NCBI GenBank assembly: GCA_026874595.1
Contig: CM049315.1
Location: forward strand, 11,532,664-11,596,663
Length of the DNA: 64,000 bases
Direction of reading: 5' to 3'
Source of the DNA: Sipunculus nudus
Lineage: Eukaryota; Annelida; Sipuncula; Golfingiida; Sipunculidae
Within the stretch, counting starts at the first letter, position 1, and every line of letters starts with the position of its first letter. A model generated the notes under the pieces. The model searched no databases. It saw only the letters and a list, made by a program, of their open reading frames with translations, and had not been told where the DNA came from. The position numbers and the translations under genes were made by a program. Shown here in pieces: positions 37,337-48,794 of this stretch.

Positions 37337-37668
37337 TGACTGCAAAACTGACTAACAGTCAGGATCAAACAGCAAAACTGACCAACATAATCACACAGCA
37401 AAACTGACCAATTTACAAGATCAAACAGCAAAACTGACCAACGTAATCAAACAGCAAACCGACCAATATACAAGATCAACCAGCAAAACTGACCAACATA
37501 ATCAAACAGCAAAACTGACCAGTATACAAGATCAAACAGCAAAACTGACCAACATACAAGATCAAACAGCTAAACTGACCAACATACTTCTTAAGAAAAA
37601 TCAGCAAAACTGACCAACATACAAAAAAAAAACAGCAAAACTTACCAACATACAAGAAAAAACAGCAC
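37337..37668. repeat. Minisatellite of alternating 27- and 30-bp units
   Basis: The common core is AACAGCAAAACTGACCAA. Units alternate between a form followed by CATAATCA (27 bp) and one followed by TATACAAGATC (30 bp), so the array is partly a 57-bp dimer repeat. The last three units at the right edge are degraded with A-runs. The minus-strand ORF at 37476-37670 (Cys/Phe-rich) is a by-product. Confidence 0.9.
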
Positions 37669-37689
37669 AAAAATGAGACAATTTAATAT

Positions 37690-38064
37690 TTAATATAAAA
37701 TCCTCAGTATGTTTTCTCTTGTTTTTTGCTCAGAACCCACACCTTCTATAAACTTGTTTGGAAATTCATATAGTATACATATATTCACTTCTGGCAGACT
37801 AGCTGTTAAAGGATATCCAGTCTGGACATTAGTTCCATGGTGTCCTTTTGATTCCTCACTGATTTGAACTGTATCTACCAGGACTTTTACAGAAGAGGAA
37901 CGTGTGCTTAATGTGTAACATAAGTATCCCTGCTTCAATAATGAGATTTGTCGTCCGCTGAGAGTTATCCCACGTAGGTGGTTAACAAAACAACTGACTT
38001 TAAAATTGATATCATATATTACGTCTGTTCCTGGCGCCCAGGACAAACTACTCACAGTCATCAT
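37690..38064 (-). CDS. Unrecognised 124-codon ORF, possible exon or retro-pseudogene
   Basis: The minus-strand frame from ATG at 38064 to a TAA at 37690 is outside tandem repeats and has balanced, protein-like composition: MMTVSSLSWAPGTDVIYDIN near the start, VNHLRGITLSGRQISLLKQG in the middle, VQTGYPLTASLPEVN later. The frame stays open at least ten codons upstream of the Met (IKNCFALTD), with AG acceptor-like sites near 38096-38103, so it may be a terminal exon rather than a complete gene. A SINE begins just beyond, at about 38115. No signal peptide, membrane segment or domain is recognised. Alternatives are a terminal exon of an antisense gene nested in the intron, a processed pseudogene fragment, or a lucky open frame in AT-rich DNA. 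Confidence 0.3.
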   Translation of the reverse strand: MMTVSSLSWAPGTDVIYDINFKVSCFVNHLRGITLSGRQISLLKQGYLCYTLSTRSSSVKVLVDTVQISEESKGHHGTNVQTGYPLTASLPEVNICILYEFPNKFIEGVGSEQKTRENILRILY

Positions 38065-38114
38065 GTCAGTGAGTGCAAAACAGTTCTTAATCTGCCTGTC
38101 TGCTGATAAATATG

Positions 38115-38350
38115 AAGCGTGGTGGTGTAATGGTTAGGGGACGTGACTGGGTACTACAGGGGTTGTGGGTTCGGGTCCTGATCTGCCCGCCTTCAGCTCT
38201 AAGACTCCTAGTCGAATTCTTTACCACAAGGGCAGGCTCTCTCCACCCAGGAGTAAATGCATGCATGGTTACTGGTAAGGCCTGCAGATCGAACGAAAAA
38301 CCTACCAGCACCTATAATAGCAACTTGGGTTTTATGTTCCCCAGGGTGCT
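38115..38350 (+). mobile_element. tRNA-derived SINE, family 2
   Basis: Box A TGGTGTAATGG at 38123-38133 and box B GGGTTCGGGTCC at 38167-38178 are in tRNA-like order and spacing. The downstream core CTCCACCCAGGAGTAAATG is shared with the minus-strand copy at 30690-30917. The plus-strand ORF 38112-38441 covers the SINE and is not a gene. The 3' end is approximate. Confidence 0.68.
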
Positions 38351-40161
38351 GAGAAAATTAACCTGCAAGAATGATCATAACCAAAAGACCAAGAAGGCAA
38401 AGATTAAGTCAGATGAGACAGACGCCATCACTTATACCTGACTAAAAGAACTCTACCTTTACGTTAAATATATGATTCTTAAAGGATTTGTCCAAATTTG
38501 AAACCAGAGGGCACTGAAAGAGCACACACCTTTATCAAGGCAAGATTTATATCCAGATCTCACTTCCTCAACTGTTCATCAAAATCCATCAGTTAATATT
38601 TTTTTTATCATGCTAAAAAAACACAGATAAAACTTGATCCTGTATTTGCATCAGGATTCAGATCACAGCTAACATATTGTATCTACGTCCTTGCCTCTAT
38701 AAACTCACCATACCCTGACACTGCAGTGAGGTCATTCCATGAATCTTATGAGCTATTTTTACAGAGACAAACAGACAGAAGAGGATAGACAGACATAGCT
38801 AATATTATTAATTTTTTCTGTCTAACTTGTTGAAGAAGGTTATGTACCATCTATATTGTAATCAACAGTGGTAGCACTTTATGTTAGTCATGCAAACCTC
38901 CATGGCAACAATGTAGAAATTATGTTTTTAGACCTGAAATTGTGGAAATCATGCCAAGTGTGTCCTAAGGGGGTCATTTCCCATAAATCCTGAGAAATTT
39001 GACATTTTTGCCACAAAGAGGCTACTGCACCGTCATCCATCAATATGCAACTACATGAACTCTGCGAGAATGGGAAATACTGGTATGCTAGTTGTAATAA
39101 TTAAAGTAGTCAGTTTGAATCAACAGAAGAAAATAGATACATGTAGAAGATAGAAGCATTTACAAGATAGATGCGTTAGTTGTTATCCTTATGGCCTTGG
39201 CTTACTTAATTAAAAACTATATTGGTAAAAATTTTTCATTTCATAGAATTAGGAGAATAATACTTTTTAAAAAAAAATGAGTTAACTTCTTGCATATCAT
39301 GTCTTTTATCTACTGGAATGTCACATGGATGGGAAAATCATCTGCATTGCATTTACTGTCTCATCAGGAGTCCTCAGTTTGCTCCCTGTTGCCATGAACT
39401 TGACCTTACAATAAAAAAGGATCGCTTAATCATTGTCAGATTTGCCATTAGAGTGATGGTCAGTCATGAACGCTTGCTCGTGTTGACTTAATGAAGTCAC
39501 GAGCTAACAGGCAGTGATGTCAAACTGAGGTCATGTTATCAGGTTAATGAAGTTGTGTAATTGAATTCTAGAGCATGATTGTAATATTGAAATACGATAG
39601 ATCATGTTTAATTACCAGAGTTACTTATCCAGTTACCCTTGATTATTCAACTGCTGGGTGCTGAAAGGAAAACTTGTATACTTCAGTCCGGATAATTCCG
39701 ACCAAGCATGTGTTTGAGACCAAAATTATGTCTTCATACTCTCAAATGCAGTATGTGTCTATGCATTGCCACAAACTTCAGGAATTCTGCTTTAATTCAT
39801 CATTGTAGGGCTATACATCCTTTTTAGTGTTTTTTTCTGGTTTAGGTATATAGAGATCACATGACACTCTTGATGAACGTTTTGTTATAAAGCAACCAAT
39901 TACTTATCAAATAGTTTTTGTGTTGAGTGTTTTATAAAAAATCCCCATTTAAATTCCAATAAATAGTGTTCAGTTACCAAAATATATCTTTAATATATAA
40001 AATTTGAATGTCTCTTTTTCATAAGATCACTAAAACTAAAATTTGAAAAATTTCTTTTAATCTGTTATATGAGAAAAAACATACAAATAATTTTCAAATA
40101 TGCATTTTTCACTATAATTTTGAGCCATAATTTTCAGTTGATAATTTGATTATATACCTGG

Positions 40162-40165
<4 letters not shown>
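38351..40165. other. Intron-like sequence with one motif-rich patch
   Basis: At about 39420-39560 the sequence is less AT-rich, with several GTCA/TGAC half-sites and an AGGTCATG motif, but it has no coding support. The remainder is AT-rich with nothing recognised. Confidence 0.35.
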
Positions 40166-40214
<49 letters not shown>

Positions 40215-40222
40215 CATATCAT
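40166..40222. repeat. (AT)n microsatellite
   Basis: About 25 AT units interrupted by CAT and AAA positions. It would fold on itself. Confidence 0.9.
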
Positions 40223-41107
40223 AAGAGCTGCAGCCAGCTGATGTATGTGTGTTATTATAAATTGTTCTACGTACTTGGTAATGATGGACAGTGCCAGGAC
40301 TTTTAAAACAATTAAAAATTAAATTTGATGTGTTGAACATCTTAGAAACTACCGTATACATGATATAGTTTGCAATTAGATATATACATTAAGACAATTT
40401 TTTTAACTAATTATATTGACATAGCACATGCTAACAATAATATATTAATGATTTAGTGCATGGTCATGGGATGGTAGTCAAGTCACCAGACCAAGACCCA
40501 AAAGGTCTTCAAGGTAACAAAGCTAAGTGTAAGGTCATGGAATAAGGTGACACTCTGGTGTCATCCTAGTGCAAACTGTGTGATTTGTATGTAGCTGCAG
40601 ATGTTAACTATCATTAATGTCTGTCCCTGATACATGTTGTCCTGTACTTGGATTACAGGTGCTTGTTTAGTCAGCTGAGATGAAGACTGTGGTTTATTCA
40701 TATTTGCAGGGTTAAAATTTAGCGATTTTCACTTTTTCAGTATTTTGCAATCTTATCATACAAAAGACCTATACACAGAGTGTAACCATTATTATGTGAA
40801 ATGATTATATCAAATATTATGTGCACAAAATCTTATTAACAATATATATTGTTTCTTAATGGCAGACAATTAGAAAAATTTGATATAATCTAAAATATCA
40901 ATCTGTGAACATAGTTCAACATACACAATCTGTTTTTATACATACTGTGAATATTCTACTTTATTTTTATCTTTGATGATGGGCCCTCTTATTCAAAATG
41001 GTTTATTTTTGTGATAATTCCTCTTCATGAATAATGCGTTTTTGAAACCCTTGCGAACAAAAAGGCAATTCAACTGCAGTATATAGACTATAAGCAGTAC
41101 CAGCTAT
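40223..41107. other. Intron-like sequence flanking the 54-bp array
   Basis: AT-rich with nothing recognised. Confidence 0.45.
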
Positions 41108-43861
41108 GTATCTGTACCTGTTCATACACGTCAGAACATGCAGGTACACACCCTCAGACAGGTATCTGTACCTGTTCATACACGTCAGAACATGCAGGTA
41201 CACACCCTCAGACAGGTATCTGTACCTGTTCATACACGTCAGAACATGCAGGTACACACCCTCAGACAGGTATCTGTACCTGTTCATACACGTCAGAACA
41301 TGCAGGTACACACCCTCAGACAGGTATCTGTACCTGTTCATACACGTCAGAACATGCAGGTACACACCCTCAGACAGGTATCTGTACCTGTTCATACACG
41401 TCAGAACATACAGGTACACACCCTCAGACAGGTATCTGTACCTGTTCATACACGTCAGAACATGCAGGTACACACCCTCAGACAGGTATCTGTACCTGTT
41501 CATACACGTCAGAACATACAGGTACACACCCTCAGACAGGTATCTGTACCTGTTCATACACGTCAGAACATACAGGTACACACCCTCAGACAGGTATCTG
41601 TACCTGTTCATACACGTCAGAACATACAGGTACACACCCTCAGACAGGTATCTGTACCTGTTCATACACGTCAGAACATGCAGGTACACACCCTCAGACA
41701 GGTATCTGTACCTGTTCATACACGTCAGAACATGCAGGTACACACCCTCAGACAGGTATCTGTACCTGTTCATACACGTCAGAACATACAGGTACACACC
41801 CTCAGACAGGTATCTGTACCTGTTCATACACGTCAGAACATACAGGTACACACCCTCAGACAGGTATCTGTACCTGTTCATACACGTCAGAACATGCAGG
41901 TACACACCCTCAGACAGGTATCTGTACCTGTTCATACACGTCAGAACATGCAGGTACACACCCTCAGACAGGTATCTGTACCTGTTCATACACGTCAGAA
42001 CATGCAGGTACACACCCTCAGACAGGTATCTGTACCTGTTCATACACGTCAGAACATGCAGGTACACACCCTCAGACAGGTATCTGTACCTGTTCATACA
42101 CGTCAGAACATACAGGTACACACCCTCAGACAGGTATCTGTACCTGTTCATACACGTCAGAACATGCAGGTACACACCCTCAGACAGGTATCTGTACCTG
42201 TTCATACACGTCAGAACATACAGGTACACACCCTCAGACAGGTATCTGTACCTGTTCATACACGTCAGAACATGCAGGTACACACCCTCAGACAGGTATC
42301 TGTACCTGTTCATACACGTCAGAACATACAGGTACACACCCTCAGACAGGTATCTGTACCTGTTCATACACGTCAGAACATGCAGGTACACACCCTCAGA
42401 CAGGTATCTGTACCTGTTCATACACGTCAGAACATGCAGGTACACACCCTCAGACAGGTATCTGTACCTGTTCATACACGTCAGAACATACAGGTACACA
42501 CCCTCAGACAGGTATCTGTACCTGTTCATACACGTCAGAACATGCAGGTACACACCCTCAGACAGGTATCTGTACCTGTTCATACACGTCAGAACATGCA
42601 GGTACACACCCTCAGACAGGTATCTGTACCTGTTCATACACGTCAGAACATGCAGGTACACACCCTCAGACAGGTATCTGTACCTGTTCATACACGTCAG
42701 AACATGCAGGTACACACCCTCAGACAGGTATCTGTACCTGTTCATACACGTCAGAACATGCAGGTACACACCCTCAGACAGGTATCTGTACCTGTTCATA
42801 CACGTCAGAACATGCAGGTACACACCCTCAGACAGGTATCTGTACCTGTTCATACACGTCAGAACATGCAGGTACACACCCTCAGACAGGTATCTGTACC
42901 TGTTCATACACGTCAGAACATACAGGTACACACCCTCAGACAGGTATCTGTACCTGTTCATACACGTCAGAACATGCAGGTACACACCCTCAGACAGGTA
43001 TCTGTACCTGTTCATACACGTCAGAACATGCAGGTACACACCCTCAGACAGGTATCTGTACCTGTTCATACACGTCAGAACATGCAGGTACACACCCTCA
43101 GACAGGTATCTGTACCTGTTCATACACGTCAGAACATACAGGTACACACCCTCAGACAGGTATCTGTACCTGTTCATACACGTCAGAACATGCAGGTACA
43201 CACCCTCAGACAGGTATCTGTACCTGTTCATACACGTCAGAACATGCAGGTACACACCCTCAGACAGGTATCTGTACCTGTTCATACACGTCAGAACATA
43301 CAGGTACACACCCTCAGACAGGTATCTGTACCTGTTCATACACGTCAGAACATGCAGGTACACACCCTCAGACAGGTATCTGTACCTGTTCATACACGTC
43401 AGAACATGCAGGTACACACCCTCAGACAGGTATCTGTACCTGTTCATACACGTCAGAACATGCAGGTACACACCCTCAGACAGGTATCTGTACCTGTTCA
43501 TACACGTCAGAACATGCAGGTACACACCCTCAGACAGGTATCTGTACCTGTTCATACACGTCAGAACATGCAGGTACACACCCTCAGACAGGTATCTGTA
43601 CCTGTTCATACACGTCAGAACATACAGGTACACACCCTCAGACAGGTATCTGTACCTGTTCATACACGTCAGAACATGCAGGTACACACCCTCAGACAGG
43701 TATCTGTACCTGTTCATACACGTCAGAACATACAGGTACACACCCTCAGACAGGTATCTGTACCTGTTCATACACGTCAGAACATGCAGGTACACACCCT
43801 CAGACAGGTATCTGTACCTGTTCATACACGTCAGAACATGCAGGTACACACCCTCAGACAG
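41108..43861. repeat. Minisatellite: exactly 51 copies of a 54-bp unit
   Basis: The array covers 2754 bp, which is 51 x 54 with no remainder and no indels. Each unit reads GTATCTGTACCTGTTCATAC, then ACGTCAGAAC, then ATRCAGGTACACACC, then CTCAGACAG. The only variable base I see is R: G in 36 copies and A in 15 (copies 6, 8, 9, 10, 13, 14, 19, 21, 23, 26, 34, 38, 41, 47, 49). Because 54 is divisible by three and lacks stops, three frames stay open for more than 900 codons (plus strand 41106-43871 and 41138-43963, minus strand 41003-43849). These are almost certainly not genes. Near-identity implies very recent expansion or homogenisation, or assembly effects. Confidence 0.97.
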
Positions 43862-44039
43862 GTTACTTTAACCAGACTCCAGGACAGATTGCTAACCACC
43901 TCACCCCACCTATTTGTAGGTTTTCTATTATACCAGATGCTTTGGCTGGCTTTATATTCATGAGATGGTCAAATTTGTGATACTCACGGAAGGGATTCCA
44001 TCAGGAAAATAAAACCTTGATGCCCTATCAAGACAACTG
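43862..44039. other. Unique flank between array and MITE
   Basis: Short non-repetitive DNA beginning GTTACTTTAACC. No feature recognised. Confidence 0.5.
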
Positions 44040-44044
44040 AACAG

Positions 44045-44227
44045 CAGTGCTGGATACAGAGGGGGGTGGGGGTCCATGGGGTCTGGAACCCCACCTTTGG
44101 AGCTATTTCAATATATTTTACCGGCCTGGACCCCTTCCTTTCTTTGACAGAGGTCTTTTTTTAGGTTTTCATATTAGTCTTCTTGGGATGGACCCTCCCC
44201 TTTTCCAAAATCCTGGATCCGCCCCTG
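44045..44227. mobile_element. 183-bp MITE with CAGGGGCGGATCCAG-type ends
   Basis: The right end CTGGATCCGCCCCTG, reverse-complemented, is CAGGGGCGGATCCAG, matching the left end CAGTGCTGGATACAG at most positions. AACAG flanks both sides (44040-44044 and 44228-44232) as a probable 5-bp target duplication. The interior is GC-rich (GGGGGGTGGGGGTCC) and non-coding; the ORF 44047-44247 lies inside it. This type of terminus is common in animal MITEs; superfamily not assigned. Confidence 0.6.
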
Positions 44228-44232
44228 AACAG

Positions 44233-45643
44233 TCATTTATACTCTAGCCTCATTGGTTCCTCATATACGTTATCTATACCAGTAAGTATAAAAAGGCAAC
44301 ATATATTGATATTATAGAAATAATATCTTTTGTGTTACACATAAGTTAAAGATTGACCTTATGAATATATCAGATCCTTTATATAATCTGTCACTGATGA
44401 ACAAGAACCCTGTGGTCAAACAGGAAGCCTGAATGTTGTCTTAAGGTCCTGTTTCACAGCAACTCTTTAATATTTATCATCAACCAGTTATTCAGACACT
44501 ATTCAATAATTTCCATACTTTAACATTTAATTAGCTCTTTAGGTACAGCATATAATACTGTTAATTGAAGGTCTATATAAGTTAACTGTACATAAAGTAC
44601 ATGAAGTTTTAGATTTCACATGGACTGCATAGTTCTAAGTAATTTTTACAATAGATCATTAAGGTTTCCATGACACTTTTATGTGGTTGTCACAGTGACA
44701 AACCTTTGTTGTAACCATTGTCAGCTGACAATTGTCATCACCATGGCAACATAAAATTCTCATCACAATTTCAGTGTTTACTTTTTGTGGGTATGTTCCT
44801 TGGTAATACTTAATATTTCCAGAACAGGCAGCCAGTGGTTAACTGGTATGATGTAGCCTGCTGGTCCCACTTTCATACATCAGTCTGTATAACCTTTTAC
44901 AGTTATCCTCCAGCTCATTTGAGAATTAATTATACATCCTTCACACACATAAGATGGCAGGGTTGTTTTACCAGAGAGCGCTACAGATATGTAAGTAATT
45001 TTGTATTAGTGATTTGTATATTGAACTATGTGTAAGGACTAAATTAATAATGACCAGGGCTTTCAATAAGTGGAAAAAAATTAAATAAAAATTTATACTA
45101 TAAATATTTTTTACTTTGTGTCATTTGCCTGCATGTAGCATAAAGTGTTTGACTGAACATTTGAAATCTTTCATCAATTAGGACCAGGTTACACATATTA
45201 TATGTTGTGTATAGAAAACCAACCACACAGTAAACATGGACATAGTTGACTTTATATACATTGTAGTTTGTATATGCTCATGGTTAGGAGCTGTGACAAG
45301 AGTCCACTTTGATCTTTCAGTTAGAAGTCAGAAATCAGTGTGTCCTACAGGATGCTCCAACCTCCACAGCACATCATGTGAATTAGATTTTGAGGGTCAC
45401 AAGCACAGCTTTATCCTTGCATTCCTGAAAGCCCTTAATTACTAAAACTGCCTTAAGGAGATGTTCCTAACTCAAGTGTCATTATATATATAACTGGTGT
45501 CATTATTTATGTACATTGTTTGCAATCCAGAATAGCAATCTTGAGTAATTTGAATTTTGAAAGCTTATTTTTTTTCAAATTTGAGAAATGTGGGATGGAG
45601 AGCTTAATATGTCATGGTGCTTCTACTGGGTATAGGCTTATTC

Positions 45644-45682
<39 letters not shown>

Positions 45683-46160
45683 TTTGTTCACATGCAACTA
45701 AACTCAAGTAGTCATGAAAGGAATCCCATGAAATTTTCAGGGCACCCCGGGAATGGGCCAATGAAGAATCAATTAGATTTTGGTGTGGATCCAGCTCATG
45801 ATCTGGATCCAGGAAGGACTTCCAGGAATATTCACAAATGTGCAGTCACATATGTTGATTGAACATAGGAATATGTGCTTGATAAGTGTATGTAAACACT
45901 TGTCAGGAAACATATGCACCAGTGAACATTGGAATATGAGCAAATGAGTCAATGAAAATATGGGTTTCAGAGATATGCAACATCAAGGACCACCCACATG
46001 GCAGACTCCTGTATTTGTGAGAATGCATATTTCTAGTTGTACATGAAACATGAATTTCAGATAGGAAATTACTTAGCAGTTTTAAGTGTAAGAATTTGGA
46101 GCTGTTAACCCAATCCAAATGTACGTGTTATTCCTTCATTGTTCAAATTTCTTGTAGATT
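44233..46160. other. Intron-like sequence
   Basis: No firm feature except the GT microsatellite. A 56-codon frame at 44823-44990 bounded by TTTCCAG and GTAAGT is discussed separately. ORFs at 45236-45445 and 45903-46118 are unsupported. Confidence 0.4.
45656..45689. repeat. (GT)n microsatellite
   Basis: About 12 GT units followed by TTTGTTTGTT. It creates the Cys-Val runs of short plus-strand ORFs. Confidence 0.95.
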
Positions 46161-48020
46161 TTTTTAGCTCAGCTGACTATAAGTCATCTGAGCTATAGTC
46201 GTGGTCCATTGTCCGTCGTCCGTCCGTCCGTCCGTAGATGTGGCACGTTTTGAAACCGTAAGACCTAGGAATCCAAAATTCAGCATAATGGTAGATGTCC
46301 CCAAGATCTCCTACCAAGCCGAAAACTGGGTCTTTGCGACTTCGTTCCTTTGAGAAATTAAGGAAAAACCTCAATTTTTTATTAAATTCCTATTTCCACA
46401 CTTCAGGACTGCCTAATATCAAAACCACTCATCTGTTTTTCCTCATATTTACAATAAATATTCCTCTATATAGTTCCTATGTACATGCCAGAAATTAAGT
46501 CTGTAAAATATAAATTCTATAAGTTATGGGCCCAAAATTAATGGACTTTGTAAAAAAATCAGGAAAAATAATAACTCACTTAACATGAAAAATTTTGAAA
46601 CTAGAGTCTATTTTCTCAAGTATATAACTATGTTTAATTAAGATTCAATTGTTTACCCAAAATTAGATCTGAATTTTGTAAATTTTTTAAGTTATTAGCA
46701 TAAAAAAAAATCAGTACCTTAAATTTTGCCCAACTTTGACCATGGCATGTTTTTTTCCTGTAAGCACCATTGATTTAATTTTCACAGCATGTAAACATAA
46801 ATATTTAGTTTGTCTAAATCTGAAATTTGAAAATAAAAGCTTGAAAATTAAGCTAGTTATTGATTTTTTTTCTGTAGTCACTTGCTTTGATTACAGATGC
46901 AGGGTCCCACTCCAGGTCACTGGAAGTCAGTTATGTCAGGGTTTCTGATTTGTTACAGTCACTGGGGGAGATCCCCTGCTGTGACAGGTGTACAGTTATT
47001 CTCATATCACCACCCCAATCATCCCCCCCCCCCCAACCCAACCCACCAAGTGTTATGCAGTAATTGTTATTGTTTTCACTGTATCTCCTTAGTTGTAATG
47101 CTGTTTCCACTCCGATATGCAAAAACTTTCCTTGAAAAAATTATTCAAGGTGTAATCCAGAAGATGCAATGTTGTGAAATGTAGCACTTTTAAAGAAATC
47201 AATTTTCTTTTAAATGATTTTAACAAATATTAGTATGCTTAAATTATAATAAAACATGAAGCACATTATGGATAAATAAAGACACAATTAAAAATTATGA
47301 AATCTAAATCAAGTATTATTTTTAGATATTTATTGTTTTGCAGATTTAAAAGATATATTTTTGTGGTAAAAAATAAATAAACATTTTTATGCATGATGTA
47401 GTGTTATCTGACAAGATTGAGATTTATGATGATGCAATTGAGAATTATGAATCAACTTTTATATTCAGATATATATGTTAAATTGGAAATGTATAGAAAT
47501 ATAAACTTAAATTAGAAAATAATTGATGTGATAAAAAAATGAGGATTTAATACAAACATTTGTTCATTATTTTCCTGCCTCAGCAGAATTTGAGATCAGG
47601 CTTTGTTTGCCCTGTTTTATGTTGTTAATCAGCTATATTTCAACTATACATTTCATAAAAAAAATACATATATATTTAATAATATATATTATACAAAAAA
47701 ATAGATTCAATTGAACAAATGTGTAAACTACTGAAATGTCAACAGTTAATCGAAAAACCAACTAATGATCATGGTAATAGTACAGATCATTTGTTCACCA
47801 ACTGCTCACATGCTTTAGTTTCAAAATTAGGAAACACATGGTCAGGTCACAAAATATTTTTTGCAACAATTTCTTGCTCATCAATACAAACCAATCATAT
47901 AAACCAACCATGGCCTTTATTACCTCTTCCTCTTACACTTTATCTCTGTTTGATATTATTTTAGATTTTTACCTTCAAGGTTAACGTCAGCTGAGCACAG
48001 TGACCCATAGGTCCCTTGTT
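46161..48020 (+). mobile_element. Helentron-like element, copy C (uninterrupted)
   Basis: It starts TTTTTAGCTCAGCTGA with the left hairpin, has a GTCC microsatellite (about 46213-46236), and ends GTGACCCATAGG then TCCCTTGTT at 48020. It is about 1.86 kb and closely matches copy B end to end, giving the empty site of B's nested Helitron near 47475. Shared internal landmarks are CTACCAAGCCGAAAACTGG, the GC-rich GCAGGGTCCCACTCCAGG patch (about 46898) and a short poly-C at about 47024. ORFs at 46295-46498 and 46897-47184 are not conserved as proteins. Confidence 0.68.
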
Positions 48021-48794
48021 ATTAAAAGTAATACATTCAAGCTAAAACATAATATTATATTATATACTGAGGCATTCTTATGCAGATTTTAAACCTTAAA
48101 ATAAAATTAAAATAAATTCTTGCTCAAATTATTGATGCCTCATAAAATGTATGTGCACAAAAGGAAATTACATGTGCAACAAGTGATTAGTCTAAAGACA
48201 TAGATATTAGGATGTTAGTCACAAGGTCCCATAGCATTACAAGACCACTTCAGCATTTTGTGGTGTACTTCTGTACTGGAATGCAAACACTGGTTATGAT
48301 TTTAGGGCCATATCAGGCCCAACCTTGACATAGCATGTTCTTCTCAAAGTTGGTTTCAGATCTATTATCCTATTGAATGTGAACTTTGATGGGCTTCGCT
48401 AGTAGTTTTTAGCATCAATTACACAGGGTATGAAGGTTGATTTTATTTGAGGGTGATATATTTGTTCAGTCCTCGGCACAATAGTCTTTGTCAAAACAAA
48501 GTTCTTTCACTTTCTCATTTGTGTTAGTCTGGGCTCTGGCCTAATCAGTGGCCAATATCTGTGTCGTGCTGACAGTAGGCAGTTCAGGTTCATTCGATCT
48601 TATTGATATCATTGAGTGTCACTAAAATTCAAACTTGTTGCAGGGTTGCCAGTAAATTTTTGAGGTAACAGAACATACAGTTTTTTTGTCATATGGGCCT
48701 ATGTTTAGATCTTTATGTCTGCATTTTCCTGCATGTTTTCTCTGTTTTGTCCATTGTTAATTGTTGCCCAGGTCTAGTTGTATGCTACATTTCT
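48021..48794. other. Intron-like sequence, nothing recognised
   Basis: Mostly AT-rich, no supported feature. Confidence 0.45.

Noticed and set aside
38115-38190. True tRNA gene
   Set aside because: Box A and box B are present but the arms do not fold into a cloverleaf, and the downstream core is shared with another copy, so it is a SINE head.
38112-38441. 109-codon plus-strand ORF
   Set aside because: It covers the SINE at 38115-38350, with tRNA-like boxes A and B at its start.
41108-43861. CRISPR-like array
   Set aside because: The units are directly tandem with no unique spacers, and the host is an animal genome.
41003-43963. Three ORFs of 921-948 codons (both strands)
   Set aside because: They arise because the 54-bp tandem unit is a multiple of three without stops. 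All are open simultaneously, and none has splice or promoter support.
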